Part shown: positions 35,763-47,869 of the stretch, piece by piece | How positions within the stretch are numbered: position 1 is the first letter of the stretch | How the letters are laid out: each line of letters opens with the position of its first letter | Assembly: GCA_025738555.1 (NCBI GenBank) | Contig: JAOVFP010000004.1 | Span: 3,100,001 to 3,164,000, forward strand | DNA from: Cyathus striatus | Taxonomy: Eukaryota; Basidiomycota; Agaricomycetes; Agaricales; Nidulariaceae | DNA length: 64,000 nt | Reading direction: 5' to 3' | Position numbers and translations under genes: made by a program | Notes under the pieces: generated by a model | Database searches by the model: none | The model's input: the letters and a program-made list of their open reading frames with translations, nothing else | What the model was told of the DNA's origin: nothing

Positions 35763-36742
35763 ATGTCCGTATTCTCGCCCATCCTTCGAGAGATCGACAT
35801 CTTCTTTGGTTTCTCATGGAGAGACTGGTCTACGACAATCATCCCAGGCTCGATTTTTGCAGTCGGCGCAATGCGAGGCCTGCCTATTCCTACCATTATC
35901 AACAACTACCTTTTCCTCGTTACATGGCTTACACCTTACATTTATTTCTTCAATCTCTCCAACCAAATAACCGGCGTCGCTGAAGACAAGATCGACAAGC
36001 CCGATCGCCCCATTCCCTCCGGCAAAGTCACCCTCGAGGGCGCAAAGATTCGCTGGATGGTCCTTTTCGCCACTTTCCTTGGGATATCCATCTACGAGCC
36101 GGCAGTTTTCCCCGAAACCTTCGTCTGGATATTAACGGTCGCTTTCTTGTGCATTACCCCAGGCGGAAGCCACTGGTTCGGGAAGAACACCGTCGCGATG
36201 TCTACCGGCACCTGGGCTCTGCTCAGCGCATCGTGGAAGTCTATCGCGCCTCACTCACCCAAGTCTGAGGCTTGGGTGTACGCTGTCTCTGCCTGGGCGG
36301 GGATTTTGACGCATATTCAGGATCTTCGTGACATCAAAGGCGACGCGGCCATTGGACGCAAGACTATGCCCCTCGTCTTTGGTGACTGGGAGACACGCAT
36401 GATTATTAGCTTCGTCTTTATCCCCGCTTCGCTCTATGCTCTCCATCTCGCACACATCGTCGAGATTGCTCCATGGACCCTCATAGTTCCCCACGTCATC
36501 CTTGCTTACCGTGTTCTCCAGATGGCTGGCGCTCGCTACGACCACAAGACATACATGGTATGTTTCCATCTGCTCACAATTCGTTTATCTGCTTACTCAT
36601 ATTATTCATTTAGTTCTACACTTATATTTTCTGCCTCATCCTTGCGATTACCTCTACTGAGGGAGTGGACTTCAAGGCTCTTGCACAGAACTTATCTAAG
36701 TCTACAATGAACACCGTCGGTGGACTTATGGTCTCTCTTTAG
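35763..36742 (+). CDS. UbiA-type diterpene cyclase, intact copy (EriG/cyathane-synthase-like)
   Basis: Two exons (35763-36557 and 36614-36742) encode a 307-residue membrane protein of the UbiA superfamily. The start MSVFSPILREIDIFFGFSWR is chosen because the pseudogene copy begins at the same point. The first Asp-rich region is NQITGVAEDKIDKPDRP. Residues N67, G71 and D75 fit the Nxxx(G/A)xxxD motif of fungal and bacterial UbiA-type terpene cyclases, not the NDxxD of quinone prenyltransferases. The second region is QDLRDIKGDAA, where D190 and D194 fit DxxxD. Seven or so membrane helices are apparent. No quinone or ring acceptor is expected; instead the enzyme would cyclise GGPP. The neighbouring GGPP synthase and UGT support a diterpene product. 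The closest characterised role I know is cyathane formation by EriG of Hericium. Product identity here is inferred. Confidence 0.85.
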
Positions 36743-37824
36743 AATAGATAGCTCTTAGATAGTATTTTGTCCTGTACTTCAGACTAGATGGGCTGTATGT
36801 ACGGATATATGGAGTTGCGAAGCTAATTTACCAAGTGGAGGTTTCATAAGCATTCAATTGTATGTACGTTATTGATTTCAATGACAATAATCGGTTTTCA
36901 CTACATTACCATATGTATAAGATCATCACTATAATTCTAAATGCTTGGCTGAAGCGTTGGAGTTTATCCGTTGATTCATGATTGACATTTACAGTATCAT
37001 GTCAGATCGTTGATGCTAATGGTAAGTACGAGACGTACTTAAGTGGCTTAACTTTAAACTTGAAAGTAGACATACGTCAGAAATTGTGCTCTTCATTAGT
37101 TAGAAATATAATGAGAAACAGTCATGACACACAAAATTTTCTCAGGGGAAGAGGGGATTGCTTCATAATTAAGGAATGAGATAGAGTATTCCAGGAAACT
37201 CGTCGTGATTACCGGAACGGACGGTAACCGAGACCTTGGAAGACCTTGGAAGACCTCCGATTACATATCCTGTGTACCTTATGATTTTGATCTAACCGAG
37301 GAACTTGGTAAAGGTACATGTTCGCCCAATAAGGTAAGTCTACATACTTTTTAGTGTTGATATTACCAAAGTCTTCGGAGGTTCAAGGAGGTTCAGCGTG
37401 TCATCGATTCATCGAAGATCGAATTGATATCTGAGACTCCGGAAGATAGCACTTCAACTCCATCTTATCTTTCAGTTACCTACCGAAGTTGATGCTGTTT
37501 CGAGTCTTTCCCCAGTAGGCCCCTGTAAACCTTAAATTACAGGTTTCTTCTGAAACTCCGTGACTCATTTATAGATTTTGACTTAAAAGCATTTAGCAGT
37601 TTCAGTTTCTCAGGTACTTATATGTTCAACAAAAAATGAATGAAATAATTAATATTAGACGAGAATGAATACATGTGCTCTACATATTTACAGAATGTGA
37701 ATGACTGGAGTCCATTATAGCGTTTTAGTACAGTGCAAGCGCAAAATCAGTTATGCAAGGAGAAAAAGGGCGCAGTCGAATCTTAGGGAAGTGTCTCTTC
37801 TAGCGAGAATATGTCCCTGCCCGT
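36743..37824. other. Intergenic region between cyclase and GGPPS genes
   Basis: Convergent 3' ends. It contains a short imperfect tandem (GACCTTGGAA repeated at about 37231-37252) and AT-rich DNA. No gene is seen. Confidence 0.4.
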
Positions 37825-39099
37825 TTATTTTCGGACGGAAAGTAGGTCGACCAGAGATGACAGCTTGTCATTGCCGCCGAGCATGTCGATCTCAAATCGA
37901 ATGCGGGTCTCGAGAGTGCTGAGAATTCCCTCAGTGTACTCGAACGAGCGCGTCTTGGTGCGCAAGTGGTGAATAGCGTGAAGCTTTAATGTCGGTGTTG
38001 TGGGACGCTTTTGGAGAACATCTAAAGAGCTAAAGTTAGCATACTATCACAGGAATAAAATCTCTTCAGAGACTTACTTGTAAGTACAGTATCCTCCTTT
38101 TGAGAGGTGATTCCATGAATGACAGGGAATGAGAATTTTCCCTCGGTGAGATCTTCTGCAAAGCCCTTGTTTTTCTCGTACTCGTTGTTGTCGAGGTTCA
38201 TTAAGTCGTCTCGGACTTGGAAGAAAACGCCGAAAAGATTGAAAAGAGGAACGTAATCGCTGAGGTAATTGTCAGTAGGGAATATGAAATCAAAATAATA
38301 TAACAAACATTTCGAGGGGTGATGGAGCGCACGCTGTCATCAGCTTAATGGCAAGTCGGAAGAGACCGCCCGTCTCTACAGGAAACATTTATTAGTATGG
38401 AAAGGTCTAATATAGTTTAGTAACTTTAGTCGACTGACTTTTGTTCACCATATCGATGTATTGCTCCTCGGTGGGGCAGCGTAAGGAATCACGCCACACG
38501 AGTTCCAACCCTTGCCCACGGTGAAGATTGACAAGTTCGTCTAAGTAGAGAATGTGAGATATAATTCAGAAGCACTGTCCGTAAAATGCTTACAGAGGAT
38601 GATATCAAGGACGTCATAGCCGGGAAGCTGGAATGGCTTCAACTCAGAGGCTACCTTCATGGCAAGGAAGTAGATGTAGTTTGCGCTGTTGATTGCTTGA
38701 GGAATACCAAATATTTTATGGGCGACAGGCTGGCCGCGGCGAAGCTGAGAGTTGTCCTCGATATCATCGACACTAAGAATATGTTAAATTTTGTGCTACG
38801 ACAAAATGACGTTGAAGAACTTACAGCAAGCTGGCGTTGTGGAGCATGGCAACTATCTTGTTAATAATTGCAAGTGGCTCGGGGGCAACGCCCATCCAGT
38901 GGTTGGCAGCGTCGATGAAGCGACCTCGTACGTCCTTCCCAGGAAGAGACATCACATATTGGTAGGGTTCGGTAATAGCCTAGGGATTGTTAGTTAGAAG
39001 TGATACATTGTTGAGTGGAAAAGAATTAATTACAGTCTCATCGGCTTGAGACCAGATGTCTTCGACCTGAACACGGGGCTGCTCGATTTCAATAGCCAT
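37825..39099 (-). CDS. Geranylgeranyl diphosphate synthase
   Basis: Seven exons encode about 315 residues of a short fungal GGPP synthase. It starts [20 protein letters not shown]. The first Asp-rich motif is [15 protein letters not shown] (DDxxD at about residue 76, with the usual two Arg after it). The second is [20 protein letters not shown] (near residue 207), followed by [19 protein letters not shown]. It makes C20 GGPP from IPP and FPP or DMAPP. Its place between the diterpene cyclase and a GMC gene, and the presence of the UGT, point to a pathway-dedicated copy and not the housekeeping enzyme. It ends [13 protein letters not shown] at 37825-37827. No lesion is seen. Confidence 0.92.
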
Positions 39100-40343
39100 T
39101 ACAAAGAAGTTTGATTTGAAGAGGTGAAGGATGTAAATAAACTGATGGAAGTACTGGGGCTGCCTGCTCGTAGTTCCATGGGTTTTATATCAACGAAGAG
39201 TCGAGAGATAGGTTACTCGTATTCACGCTCCGAACGGAGGTAAATGCATGCTGTGTTGTCTTGTATTCCTACTGAATCTTTGCGTGTCGCGAGGATCTTG
39301 GTTTACATTTGTTTTACTTATTTCCTCCGAACGTGACTGGGAGGTAGGTGAAACTGACGGAAATCAAGCGAGCGTAACCAAAGTCCAAAGGTAGTGCTCA
39401 CTTCGTTTAAGTTAATCAATTCAATCATTCTATGAACTTTCCCGACTTGGAAGGGCACGTATGTATGTAAATCTCCACATGAATTATGCTTTAGGTATTG
39501 GTAAATTAAATAAATAAATATGAACATTCACAAGACATTCGGTGCGCACTTTATGTAGGTAGAGCTTATAGTGATTAAAAAAAATGTCCGCCACCGGAGT
39601 CGTTGACATCCATTGTACATGGCTGCGCCCACACGTAATTATGGCTGCCATAATATCAATATTATGCTATGACGTTTGGCCGCGTGCTAATACTTAGAGC
39701 TTCAGCAACCCAGTGAGTTGCGTTGGCGATGTAATGTATGGTACTTAAAACGAGGCTATTGAAACTTGAAAGAGGTTCGGAGTTTGAAAGGTTACCCAAG
39801 TCCCAGCCTATGTCCCGAAGATATCGACATAGCCACTGCTCAGATGAAAGATACCAGAAGTAAGAGATATGATAGGAATCCTCTTCCGTTGGAATCATAC
39901 CGTTTTTTATCCGATGTTGACAAAAATTAGATCAAATTTCAAACAAATTTCAACTAAATTTTGTCCTGTACATAGATTGATCGTATATGTACATGTTTGT
40001 CAAAAGCCTACCTAATTAATACAGCGACCTAGAACATATTAATTACCCATTGCACATGCTCATACAGACAGCATACAGATATACCATGTATCGAGTATGG
40101 AAATTTTAAGTATTTATCTACTACCTCTTAAATGCTTAAAGTGTTGGAGCTGCGATATATAACAGTCCAATAACAGTCATTTATAAGTTAGGTAGCCGCT
40201 TATTTGTTCGTAAAGGCAAAGATATACAAGGTCAAATACGCTGAATGAACTTGTTACAGCCTAAAATTTTACTTCCAATTCGAACACGAGAAAGAGAATT
40301 AGATAGAACTACGATACACAAATTTTCTAAGTAACAAAAATGT
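39100..40343. other. Intergenic region, GGPPS upstream
   Basis: Holds the GGPPS promoter (TATAAAA on the minus strand near 39183-39189) and about 1 kb of AT-rich DNA with no recognised gene. Confidence 0.4.
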
Positions 40344-42664
40344 TTAACATCCACCCGAACGAGATTTCATAATCTCAGCGACCCTCTCAGCGACAGTATA
40401 CACCGGCACCTGGGTATGTCCGGACGGGATGAAAGGCTAAATAACGGACGTCAGTGCGCAATCTTAATGTTACCCACAAAAAAACTCACGAATATGGAAG
40501 CATCCACAATGCGAAGCCCACGAAGCCCTTTAACGCAAAGATTGGGGTTCACTACTCCCCACTTCGCGCCGTAAGGGGACATAGATGCCGTCCCGGTCAT
40601 CCGCCACCCAGCAGTAACAGCCCCTCGGACAAAGGATTCCAGAGCAGTAGCATTAACCGATCCATCGCTACCGAAAACATCAACGAGTCCACCAGCGGGA
40701 CTGAGTACATATCCGTCCCATGCCGAAGCAGAGAGGAAGCGAGAGGCCATAAGGACACCTTGTTGTAAAGCGAACAAGTCGAATGGATTGGAGAATATTC
40801 CTAGGTCGATCACGGGTCCTGCTGCGAGGTCGGTAGAATTGAGGGTAACGGATCCACCTGGCTCCAACAGATAAGTAAATGGCTACGTATGGCTTAAGCA
40901 ATGATGCGTACGGGACTTTGGTGTGACTACAAAATTCTCCAAGCTTACTTGATTGCCACTGGCACCTAAGCCTCCTTCCTAAAACCCAACGTTAACAAAG
41001 ATCGTCGTGATTTCATTTATAAAGAAACACACCACAAAGATGAGTGCAAGATGCGGCGCAGAAGAGCCAGACGATGGATCTCCATAAGTCTTAAGTGCTT
41101 GCTGCACATCGGGACTGGATTCGTTCAAACGCAAGTTGAAGTAATGGTTACTAACTCCATTAGCAAATGGACCACTGCGGGTTTCGTTCCATTGCTGTAG
41201 CGCATTTGCGGCGAAGTCGGCGTCCTGGAGTACACGATTGTATAGCGTAGTTGTGGAATTGACGTTCCACGAAAGAATAGTCGTTACGTAGTCAGTGAGG
41301 TTCTTGCCGACGTCGGGGATATCAGCCACCGTTGGAATCTTGAAGGTCGAAAGGGTCTGACGGTCTCCAATGCCGGAGTTGAGGAGAAGATAAGGTGTGC
41401 CGAAAGTTCCAGCTGAAACGACCACCTCTCGCGAGGCGACAGCTTGGGTAGATCCTAGACGAAGTTGGTTTAAGGGACCCAAACGGGAGAAGAGTAAACG
41501 CACCATTATTTGCTGTAGATGTAAATTCCACAGTGTTAATTGGTCCGTTAGACGAAGATCTTGATACTTTGCTTGCGGTAGCCTGGAGAAGTAAGTGAAG
41601 GTTCTTCCGCGCAAGATATTTGTCTCCCAAGTATGATGTAGCTGCGCTAACGCGTGTTCCATTTTGAATAGTATATTGGAACCAGCCTGAAATTTACGAC
41701 ATTAGTATAATAAATTGGTATTGAGAAATCAATATTCATACCGACGCCAAGGGGCTTGCCGTTATTGTAATCTAGAACGGGAGCGAAGGGACCACCAAGC
41801 TCATTCGTAGCCGCAATAACACGAGGATCCGTTTCGTAGGTCCAGTTAGGCAAGCTCACATCAAGGATGCCGCTCGTGCCGTGTATGGAAGGATCATACA
41901 GCCCAGTCGAGTTCCTGCCATTTACAGAGGCAACAATACGTTCATTCTAAGCGTCATCTGTTAGACTAGAAGATGAAGTAAAACGTATGACGTCATACCT
42001 TCTTGAAATATGGGTATATTTTCTTCCAGGACCAGTCAGAATCTTGGCTTACTGCTGCCAAACGGTCCCAGTCCGACGCTGCACCACGCGAATAGTACAT
42101 TCCATCTACAGCCTGTGAGCGTGGTGTACTAGAGATACGAGTATTTCACTTACTTATCGCGCTGGAGCCTCCAAGCACCTTTCCTCTCGGATACTCTAAA
42201 ACGCGTCCTGCGATTTCCGATTGCCTAGAACAACTGTTAAGTATCGTGATCTGGAACATTAGAATATGAAACTCACGGAACAGAGGACGATCCCCAAACT
42301 AATGTGGGGTCGTGAGGACCATAAAGGTTGTAAAACGGAACTTCAAGTGTAGGGTTTCCACGACCGCTATTCGCCATATCAGTACATATAAATAGCACGT
42401 ATAGTGATGCGTACGATGGGCCAGCTTCAAGCACCAAAACATTAACCTTCGAATCTTCTGTCAGTCGGTTAGCAATAACGCTGCCAGCAGTTCCCCCTGC
42501 AGAATCCGTCAGCAACGAAATACATATAGAACTCGAGCGCACGCACCACCAACGACGATGTAGTCGTACTTCAGGGATGGTAGCTTCGTAGGATCATCAT
42601 AAACGACTGCATTGCACGACAAAAGGAGGGAGAGAAGGAATGCGAAACGAGTTTTGAGAGCCAT
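40344..42664 (-). CDS. GMC oxidoreductase 1 (AA3 aryl-alcohol-oxidase-like), altered active-site His
   Basis: A complete secreted-type flavoprotein in many exons. The signal peptide is MALKTRFAFLLSLLLSCNAV. The FAD-binding segment YDYIVVGGGTAGSVIANRL is followed by VLVLEAGPS and GRVLEYPRGKVLGGSSAIN. The GMC signature 2 is VSAGTFGTPYLLLNSGIGD. The C-terminal active-site region reads TAGWRMTGTASMSPYGAKWG and then PFIPSGHTQVPVYTVAERV. In the family the residue before x-x-G-T is normally His (WHxxGT or HPVGT), a base for alcohol oxidation. Here it is Arg, while the second His (SGHTQ) is kept. The protein could be an oxidase with changed mechanism, a non-oxidising GMC fold such as a lyase, or inactive. 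It is divergent from GMC 2 and shares its promoter region. Confidence 0.88.
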
Positions 42665-43456
42665 GTGAGCGTAGCAACAAGGCTAACACAGATTCAAAAG
42701 TCGGCCTTATGAACACCAGCGACAGGGGACAGGCTGTGTTATTGGCAGGATCTGTGTAAATTATGGAATACCATGGCTCGCTTCTAACTGACGCGCCCAG
42801 TCACAACAAGAGCGTAGGTAACGCCGTCTAGTACCGGTTATTAGCAATTGAAACGACAAGCCCCAAAGATTGTTTACCTATCCCCCCGATGATGTCAATG
42901 ATCGTAAGGCACGAACATTCGTTTCGGTAGCCTGAGATTCAAAGATCGGAAGTTTCTGCGAGACATTCGCGTGTGGGAGCTTGGACTTGAGTAAAGGCTG
43001 GTTGGCAAGGATGGAGTTGGCTGGAGCGAGGAGTTGGCGTTATGTTCGTGACGACGCGTGAGAATTGAAATTTTAGTCAATCAATCGGGGTTAACAATAG
43101 CAACATCTCCGTCGCCCCGACTCCCATACCGAACGGACTTTTCATCTTAACAGTTACTGGCATAGTCCAGGCACAATCGTTCGTAATCTACTTGCACTGT
43201 AACTAAAATTAGTACAGATCCTTGCATCATGGAAACATCTAAGTAGCTCTGGGTTAACCTATACACAACTTATACATATCTGAGCGCCCGCCGCAGCAGA
43301 GTCTATTTCTGTCGGCGAGACGCTACAACCATCTCTCAAGTTAGCTGTACGGCGTCGGGACGGAATCAAACTTGGGTTCTGTATTCTACGCATTGGTAAT
43401 TTTTTCTCGTAAGAGCATAATTGTGTCTAAATATACTGATGTACGTACATTCGCAG
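42665..43456. promoter_or_regulatory. Bidirectional promoter region of the two GMC genes
   Basis: About 840 bp separate the divergent start codons. Short frames inside have no coding support. Confidence 0.5.
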
Positions 43457-43464
43457 TATAAAAG
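43457..43464 (+). promoter_or_regulatory. TATA box of GMC 2
   Basis: TATAAAAG 47 bp before the ATG at 43504. Confidence 0.6.
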
Positions 43465-43503
43465 CTATACCATCCAATATGGCAGCAGTGCCATCGTGAA
43501 AAC

Positions 43504-45866
43504 ATGACCCTTCATGTCGTTCATTTCGTCTCGTTCATTCTATTATCCTGCGTTTTTCATTCCAATGCTCTAATCTATGACGATGTTTCTATGTTACCCA
43601 GTAGACTAAACTATGACTACGTTGTAGTTGGAGGTGCGTTGAAAATGTGCTATTATTTATTCCTGTATGGGATTTAAACGCTTAATGTAGGCGGCGCTGC
43701 TGGATGCGTAGTCGCAAACCGTCTATCAGAAAATCCAAACGTTGCTGTTTTGCTCTTAGAAGCTGGTTCAACGTTAGTACTTAATAAACTTATCTTTACC
43801 ACTGTCACCTAATTCATACCATCGCTTAGAAACCGTGGACGTCCTGAGGTAACAATACCATACCTTATACGCCTTGCTCTTGGTGATCCTTCGCTGGATT
43901 GGAACTCTACCTATATTCCGTGAGCAACATGTCCCATTTCGTCATGGTTTCTATTTTAACTTGTGACAGACAACCGGGATTAAATGGAAGAACTATCGCA
44001 TATAACCGGGGTTACGTTCTCGGAGGTGGAACGTCTATTAGTATGTTATAATCATAAGCGCCGATGATCCAATAATAAACTTTTACCGTCTAGATGGAAT
44101 GGTATACAGCCGCGGAACAAGAGAAGACTATGATCGTTATGCTGCTGTGACCAAGGACTCTGGATGGTCGTGGAACGCCTTACAACCATACTTTAGAAAA
44201 GTAAGTTGTAACAAATAGCTATCACTTATTATTGCTTACTATCAACTCGGAAAGAACGAAGACTTTGTCGCTCCTAAAAGTTTTCCAGGCTCCAACAAAG
44301 CTATAGACTTCTACGATCCAACTGTGCATAGTAGCAAAGGCATCACTGGAACAACACTAAACTCTTATCCCATGGATACAGACTCCATTATATTAAATAT
44401 CACGAAGGAAGCAAGTAGCGAATTCCCTTTCACTCGTGACTACAATAGCGGAACAGCCCATGGCATAGGTAACTGTCGCTGCCGCCTTCGATTTGGTGCG
44501 TGTCTAATCATAATTGTGTAGGATGGGGGCAATATGCTATCAAGGACGGGGCACGTTCAAGCTCTGCTTGGGCATATTTAGCAGATGAATACATTCGGCG
44601 ACCCAATCTGCATGTTCTTGTTGGAGCAACAGTTCGACGAGTGCTGCCTTCAGATTCGAAATCTACTTCAACTATTAACTGCGTAGAATTTGTGCACATC
44701 TCTTCAGCAGGTTGGTAAACTATTCCGAAAGTCTATCTGAATGCACATGTACTGATCTATCAAGCAGGTGTGATTAGAAATGCTACAGTCAACCGCGAGA
44801 TTATACTCTCAGCCGGAACAGTTGGAAGTCCACAAATACTTCTAAACTCCGGAATTGGAGACGCACAAGACCTAGCATCCATCGGAATCCCAGTGATCAA
44901 AAATATCCCTAGTGTAGGAAAGAACCTCTCTGAACAAACCCTAGTACCCAACACCCGTTGGTTTACCACTTCCACCGATAATTTCCAACACATTTTGGAT
45001 AATGCTACCTTAACTGAACAGGCATATGCAGAATGGAATAAAACTCGATCCGGACCTTTCGCTGCGGGAGGAATCAATCAATTTGCGTGGCTTCGCATGA
45101 ACGAGTCCGATCCTGAGGTGAAAGAGATGGTTCAGAAGTATGGAGATCCAGCTGCTGGACCTACGTCTCCGCATTTCGAGATTACGCCGAGTGTAAGCCT
45201 CATTTTGAACTTCTATATCAAAAATTTAACATGGATATACAGAATGGTCGTCCAATGTCCCCACCGCTGATAGATGTATCTCCAATAAACTTAAATACTT
45301 ATTCTCGTATGTGATTTATTCGAGGATCATAAGCTTTCACTCAACCAAGATATTCTACTAATAGGTGGATCTGTTACACTCAACGGCAGTGATCCCTTTG
45401 GTCAACCAATTCTCGACGGTCAGTTCTACAACCACCCAATGGACATGTTTGTACAGAAGCAAGCAATAAAGACGGCAATCAGACTGATTTTGCAGCCTGC
45501 GTTTAATGGCTATATAGCAAGTCCAGGACCAGAGCTGACCCCGGTCTTTGGAGCGAACGGAACAATTGACGATAATGCTCTGGAGACGTTTATCCGAAAC
45601 AACACGGTTTCAAACATACACGCCGTTGGGACATGTTCAATGAGTCCAAAGGGCGACCCTTGGGGTGTAGTTGATCCTGATTTGAAAGTGAAGGGAATGA
45701 GTGGGCTTAGGGTGGTTGATGCGTCAGTTCTGGTAGGTACCTTTGATATTCGGAGCATATTAGTCGCTGATTCATTTCATAGCCATATCTGGTTGCTGGG
45801 CATACAATGACTCCTGTATATGTTATTTCAGAGAGAGCGTCGGATCTTATCAAGGGAGAAATTTAA
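43504..45866 (+). CDS. GMC oxidoreductase 2 (AA3 type)
   Basis: Starts MTLHVVHFVSFILLSCVFHS, a signal peptide, then YDYVVVGGGAAGCVVANRL (dinucleotide fold), VAVLLLEAGST and GYVLGGGTSINGMVYSRG. GMC signature 2 is LSAGTVGSPQILLNSGIGD. The active site has the full His pair: NIHAVGTCSMSPKGDPWG and YLVAGHTMTPVYVISERAS. Eleven or so exons join in frame and it ends SDLIKGEI at 45866. It is expected to oxidise an alcohol with FAD, giving an aldehyde plus H2O2 or a reduced acceptor. In the cluster context an allylic alcohol of the diterpene is a reasonable substrate. As an AA3 protein it might instead feed peroxide to LPMOs. It is clearly a paralogue of GMC 1 but not a recent copy. Confidence 0.9.
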
Positions 45867-46245
45867 TTCAAATTTAATTTGGCACGTATCTACTGCCCGC
45901 TCCCTTTTTATTAGTTAAGGGAATAATATAATATATCGTGCAAAATGCTTTTTGGTATATACTTAATAGGTTTAAGAAAGTAAAAGAAAGTCAGCGCAGT
46001 CACGGTACCGTGACAAATACTATTAGCATTAGTAATTATAATAGCCACCCCACGGCTCAAGTGCTCACGTGTCAGTTTCTCACGCCATAAGCGCTAAGCA
46101 CCTAGTGGCATGTATTTTTTTTCGATGATTCTTCTCATCCACATCCAGCGGCGCGTGTCTGCATACTTTCACTGGAAGTCGTACCGCCCAAGACAGTCGA
46201 TTTGAAGTTTTGTATCTGCTGATTTTGAACATAGGTATACAATTT
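45867..46245. other. Intergenic region
   Basis: AT-rich sequence between GMC 2 and the F-box gene, holding the latter's promoter. Confidence 0.4.
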
Positions 46246-47556
46246 ATGTCTGACAAACCCATCTCACTCACCTCTCAGTGTAGCATGCTCTCACAAACAG
46301 AAACTTGTCGTATTCCCCTAGAGATTTTGGACCTCGTCATTGACGAAGTTTCATTATTAACAGAAGACCACATCTCCACTCTCAAATCCTGCGCTTTATC
46401 TTCCAGAGTTTTCTTGAATCCCTCACAACGTCATATTTTTCGTTCGGTCTCTCTTTCTGGCTTATGTATTAAAACATATCTGTGTTTTATGGATACAGTA
46501 AACACGAAGCCCGAGCTCGTTTTATTCGTTAGCGAATTTCGCATAGAAGATGACGACAGCCTAGAAACTGCGACGATGCTTGTTGATCAACCCACCCTTC
46601 ACACCGTATTGCGCAAGCTCCAAAATATGACCACATTTGGCTTATCCATAGATGGCGGCCCGCCCTACAAGTGGGAGCAGCTCATGTCCGACCTGAGGCG
46701 TGAACTTGTTTTCATATTTCGATCACCTTCTATCGAATGCCTGTCTTTCCATGGGGTCGAGAATCTTCCTTCCATAATGGCAGAGTGGATTACTTGCATT
46801 CCAACTGTGCACTTCGAATGGCTATCTTTCGTATACTCCGACTGGCTTGGACAATATTGTCCAAGTCAAAAAGAGCCACTTAGAGATGCTCATCGTTTTC
46901 TTAAAACACTAACCTTATCTACTCAATATTCATCCACAATGCAGCCGTTTTTCGATGTATTAAACTCTATGGAATGCAAACTAGAGAAATTGATCTTACT
47001 CTCTGATGATCCCGAATATGTAACTGCAGGCCAAGAGATCATACAAAGAACACATGCCTCTTTGACCACATTTGAGTGCCAAGTTCGGTACAAAAGTAAG
47101 TCTCATCAAATATTTGGTTATACAAATGAAGCTCATCATACTCTTCAAGTATACCCAGTAGGGAGACAATGGAAACGTTCTGATATTAGCGCTCTTACAC
47201 ATCTTCGAACAATTACGCTGGAGGTGAAATTCTGCGACAAATGCTTAGAAGAGATGCAACGGATCCTTTCCACAGCATCAAACAGTAATGTGATTCAAGA
47301 GATCATTATTAAACTTGACTTTCGTTCCTGTTATCGCCAAGTTCAGCTGAAACAGGAGTATTGGAAAGCCCTAGATATCGTTTTGTCCGGATCAACATTT
47401 TCAAATTTGCGTAAGGTTTCCCTCGTTATCTTCGCTGGTGACTGGATGCAGATTGTAATACAGGAAATTAATCTTGAGAGCGTCAAGTTAGGTTTGGAAA
47501 GCCTTTTAACTACGATAAATGATTCAGGGTTATTACATGTTCTTCCCATTCGATAG
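46246..47556 (+). CDS. F-box-like protein
   Basis: An intronless frame of 436 codons from MSDKPISLTSQCSML. An upstream in-frame Met at 46210 would add 12 residues. The N-terminal F-box-like helix is CRIPLEILDLVIDEVSLLTE, then LKSCALSSRVFLNPSQRHIF, a pattern very common in expanded agaricomycete F-box families. The remainder is an irregular leucine-rich region such as LESLLTTINDSGLLHVLPI. F-box proteins recruit substrates to SCF ubiquitin ligases. The gene has no introns, unlike its neighbours, and probably arose by expansion of this family. There is no sequence reason to place it in the biosynthetic pathway. Confidence 0.75.
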   Translation: MSDKPISLTSQCSMLSQTETCRIPLEILDLVIDEVSLLTEDHISTLKSCALSSRVFLNPSQRHIFRSVSLSGLCIKTYLCFMDTVNTKPELVLFVSEFRIEDDDSLETATMLVDQPTLHTVLRKLQNMTTFGLSIDGGPPYKWEQLMSDLRRELVFIFRSPSIECLSFHGVENLPSIMAEWITCIPTVHFEWLSFVYSDWLGQYCPSQKEPLRDAHRFLKTLTLSTQYSSTMQPFFDVLNSMECKLEKLILLSDDPEYVTAGQEIIQRTHASLTTFECQVRYKSKSHQIFGYTNEAHHTLQVYPVGRQWKRSDISALTHLRTITLEVKFCDKCLEEMQRILSTASNSNVIQEIIIKLDFRSCYRQVQLKQEYWKALDIVLSGSTFSNLRKVSLVIFAGDWMQIVIQEINLESVKLGLESLLTTINDSGLLHVLPIR

Positions 47557-47869
47557 GAACTTATTTCCTAAATAAATTGCGCAAACGTGTACATGAATTG
47601 CCAATGAAACATTGTGAATAGGCTCTTCAAACAGTTGCAGTGTTAATTAAGCGTACAGTGTCTTAAATGTTGTCGATAATTATAACCCTAGTAAGCTGGA
47701 TGTGATATTTAAGATCAACCAGACGTAAATGAAGACCCCAAACCAGTCGCTTTCCGCATGTTTAAGTAGGCTACAGCGTCGTTAACCTTGGAGTTTGAAG
47801 TATAAAGAAAAAGTTTGATTAAGTTAAATACAGCTAAGTGCAGTATAGAAATCCGGACTATATACCCTC
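47557..47869. other. Intergenic region with possible alternative P450 3' exon
   Basis: If the last P450 exon is spliced at a gtatct donor near 47880, a tail reading VNDAVAYLNMRKATGLGSSF could be read from here. Otherwise no feature is seen. Confidence 0.3.

Noticed and set aside
35763..36742. Quinone-pathway UbiA prenyltransferase (COQ2-like)
   Set aside because: The first motif is NxxxGxxxD and not NDxxD, there are two cluster-located copies, and the neighbours are GGPP synthase and UGT. A UbiA-type terpene cyclase fits better.
37225..37460. Short GACCTTGGAA/GGAGGTTCA repeats as a regulatory array or CRISPR
   Set aside because: Too few and irregular copies, and CRISPR arrays do not occur in fungal nuclear DNA.
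46246..47556. F-box protein as a cluster regulator
   Set aside because: It belongs to a hugely expanded agaricomycete family and shows nothing specific. Only position would support it.
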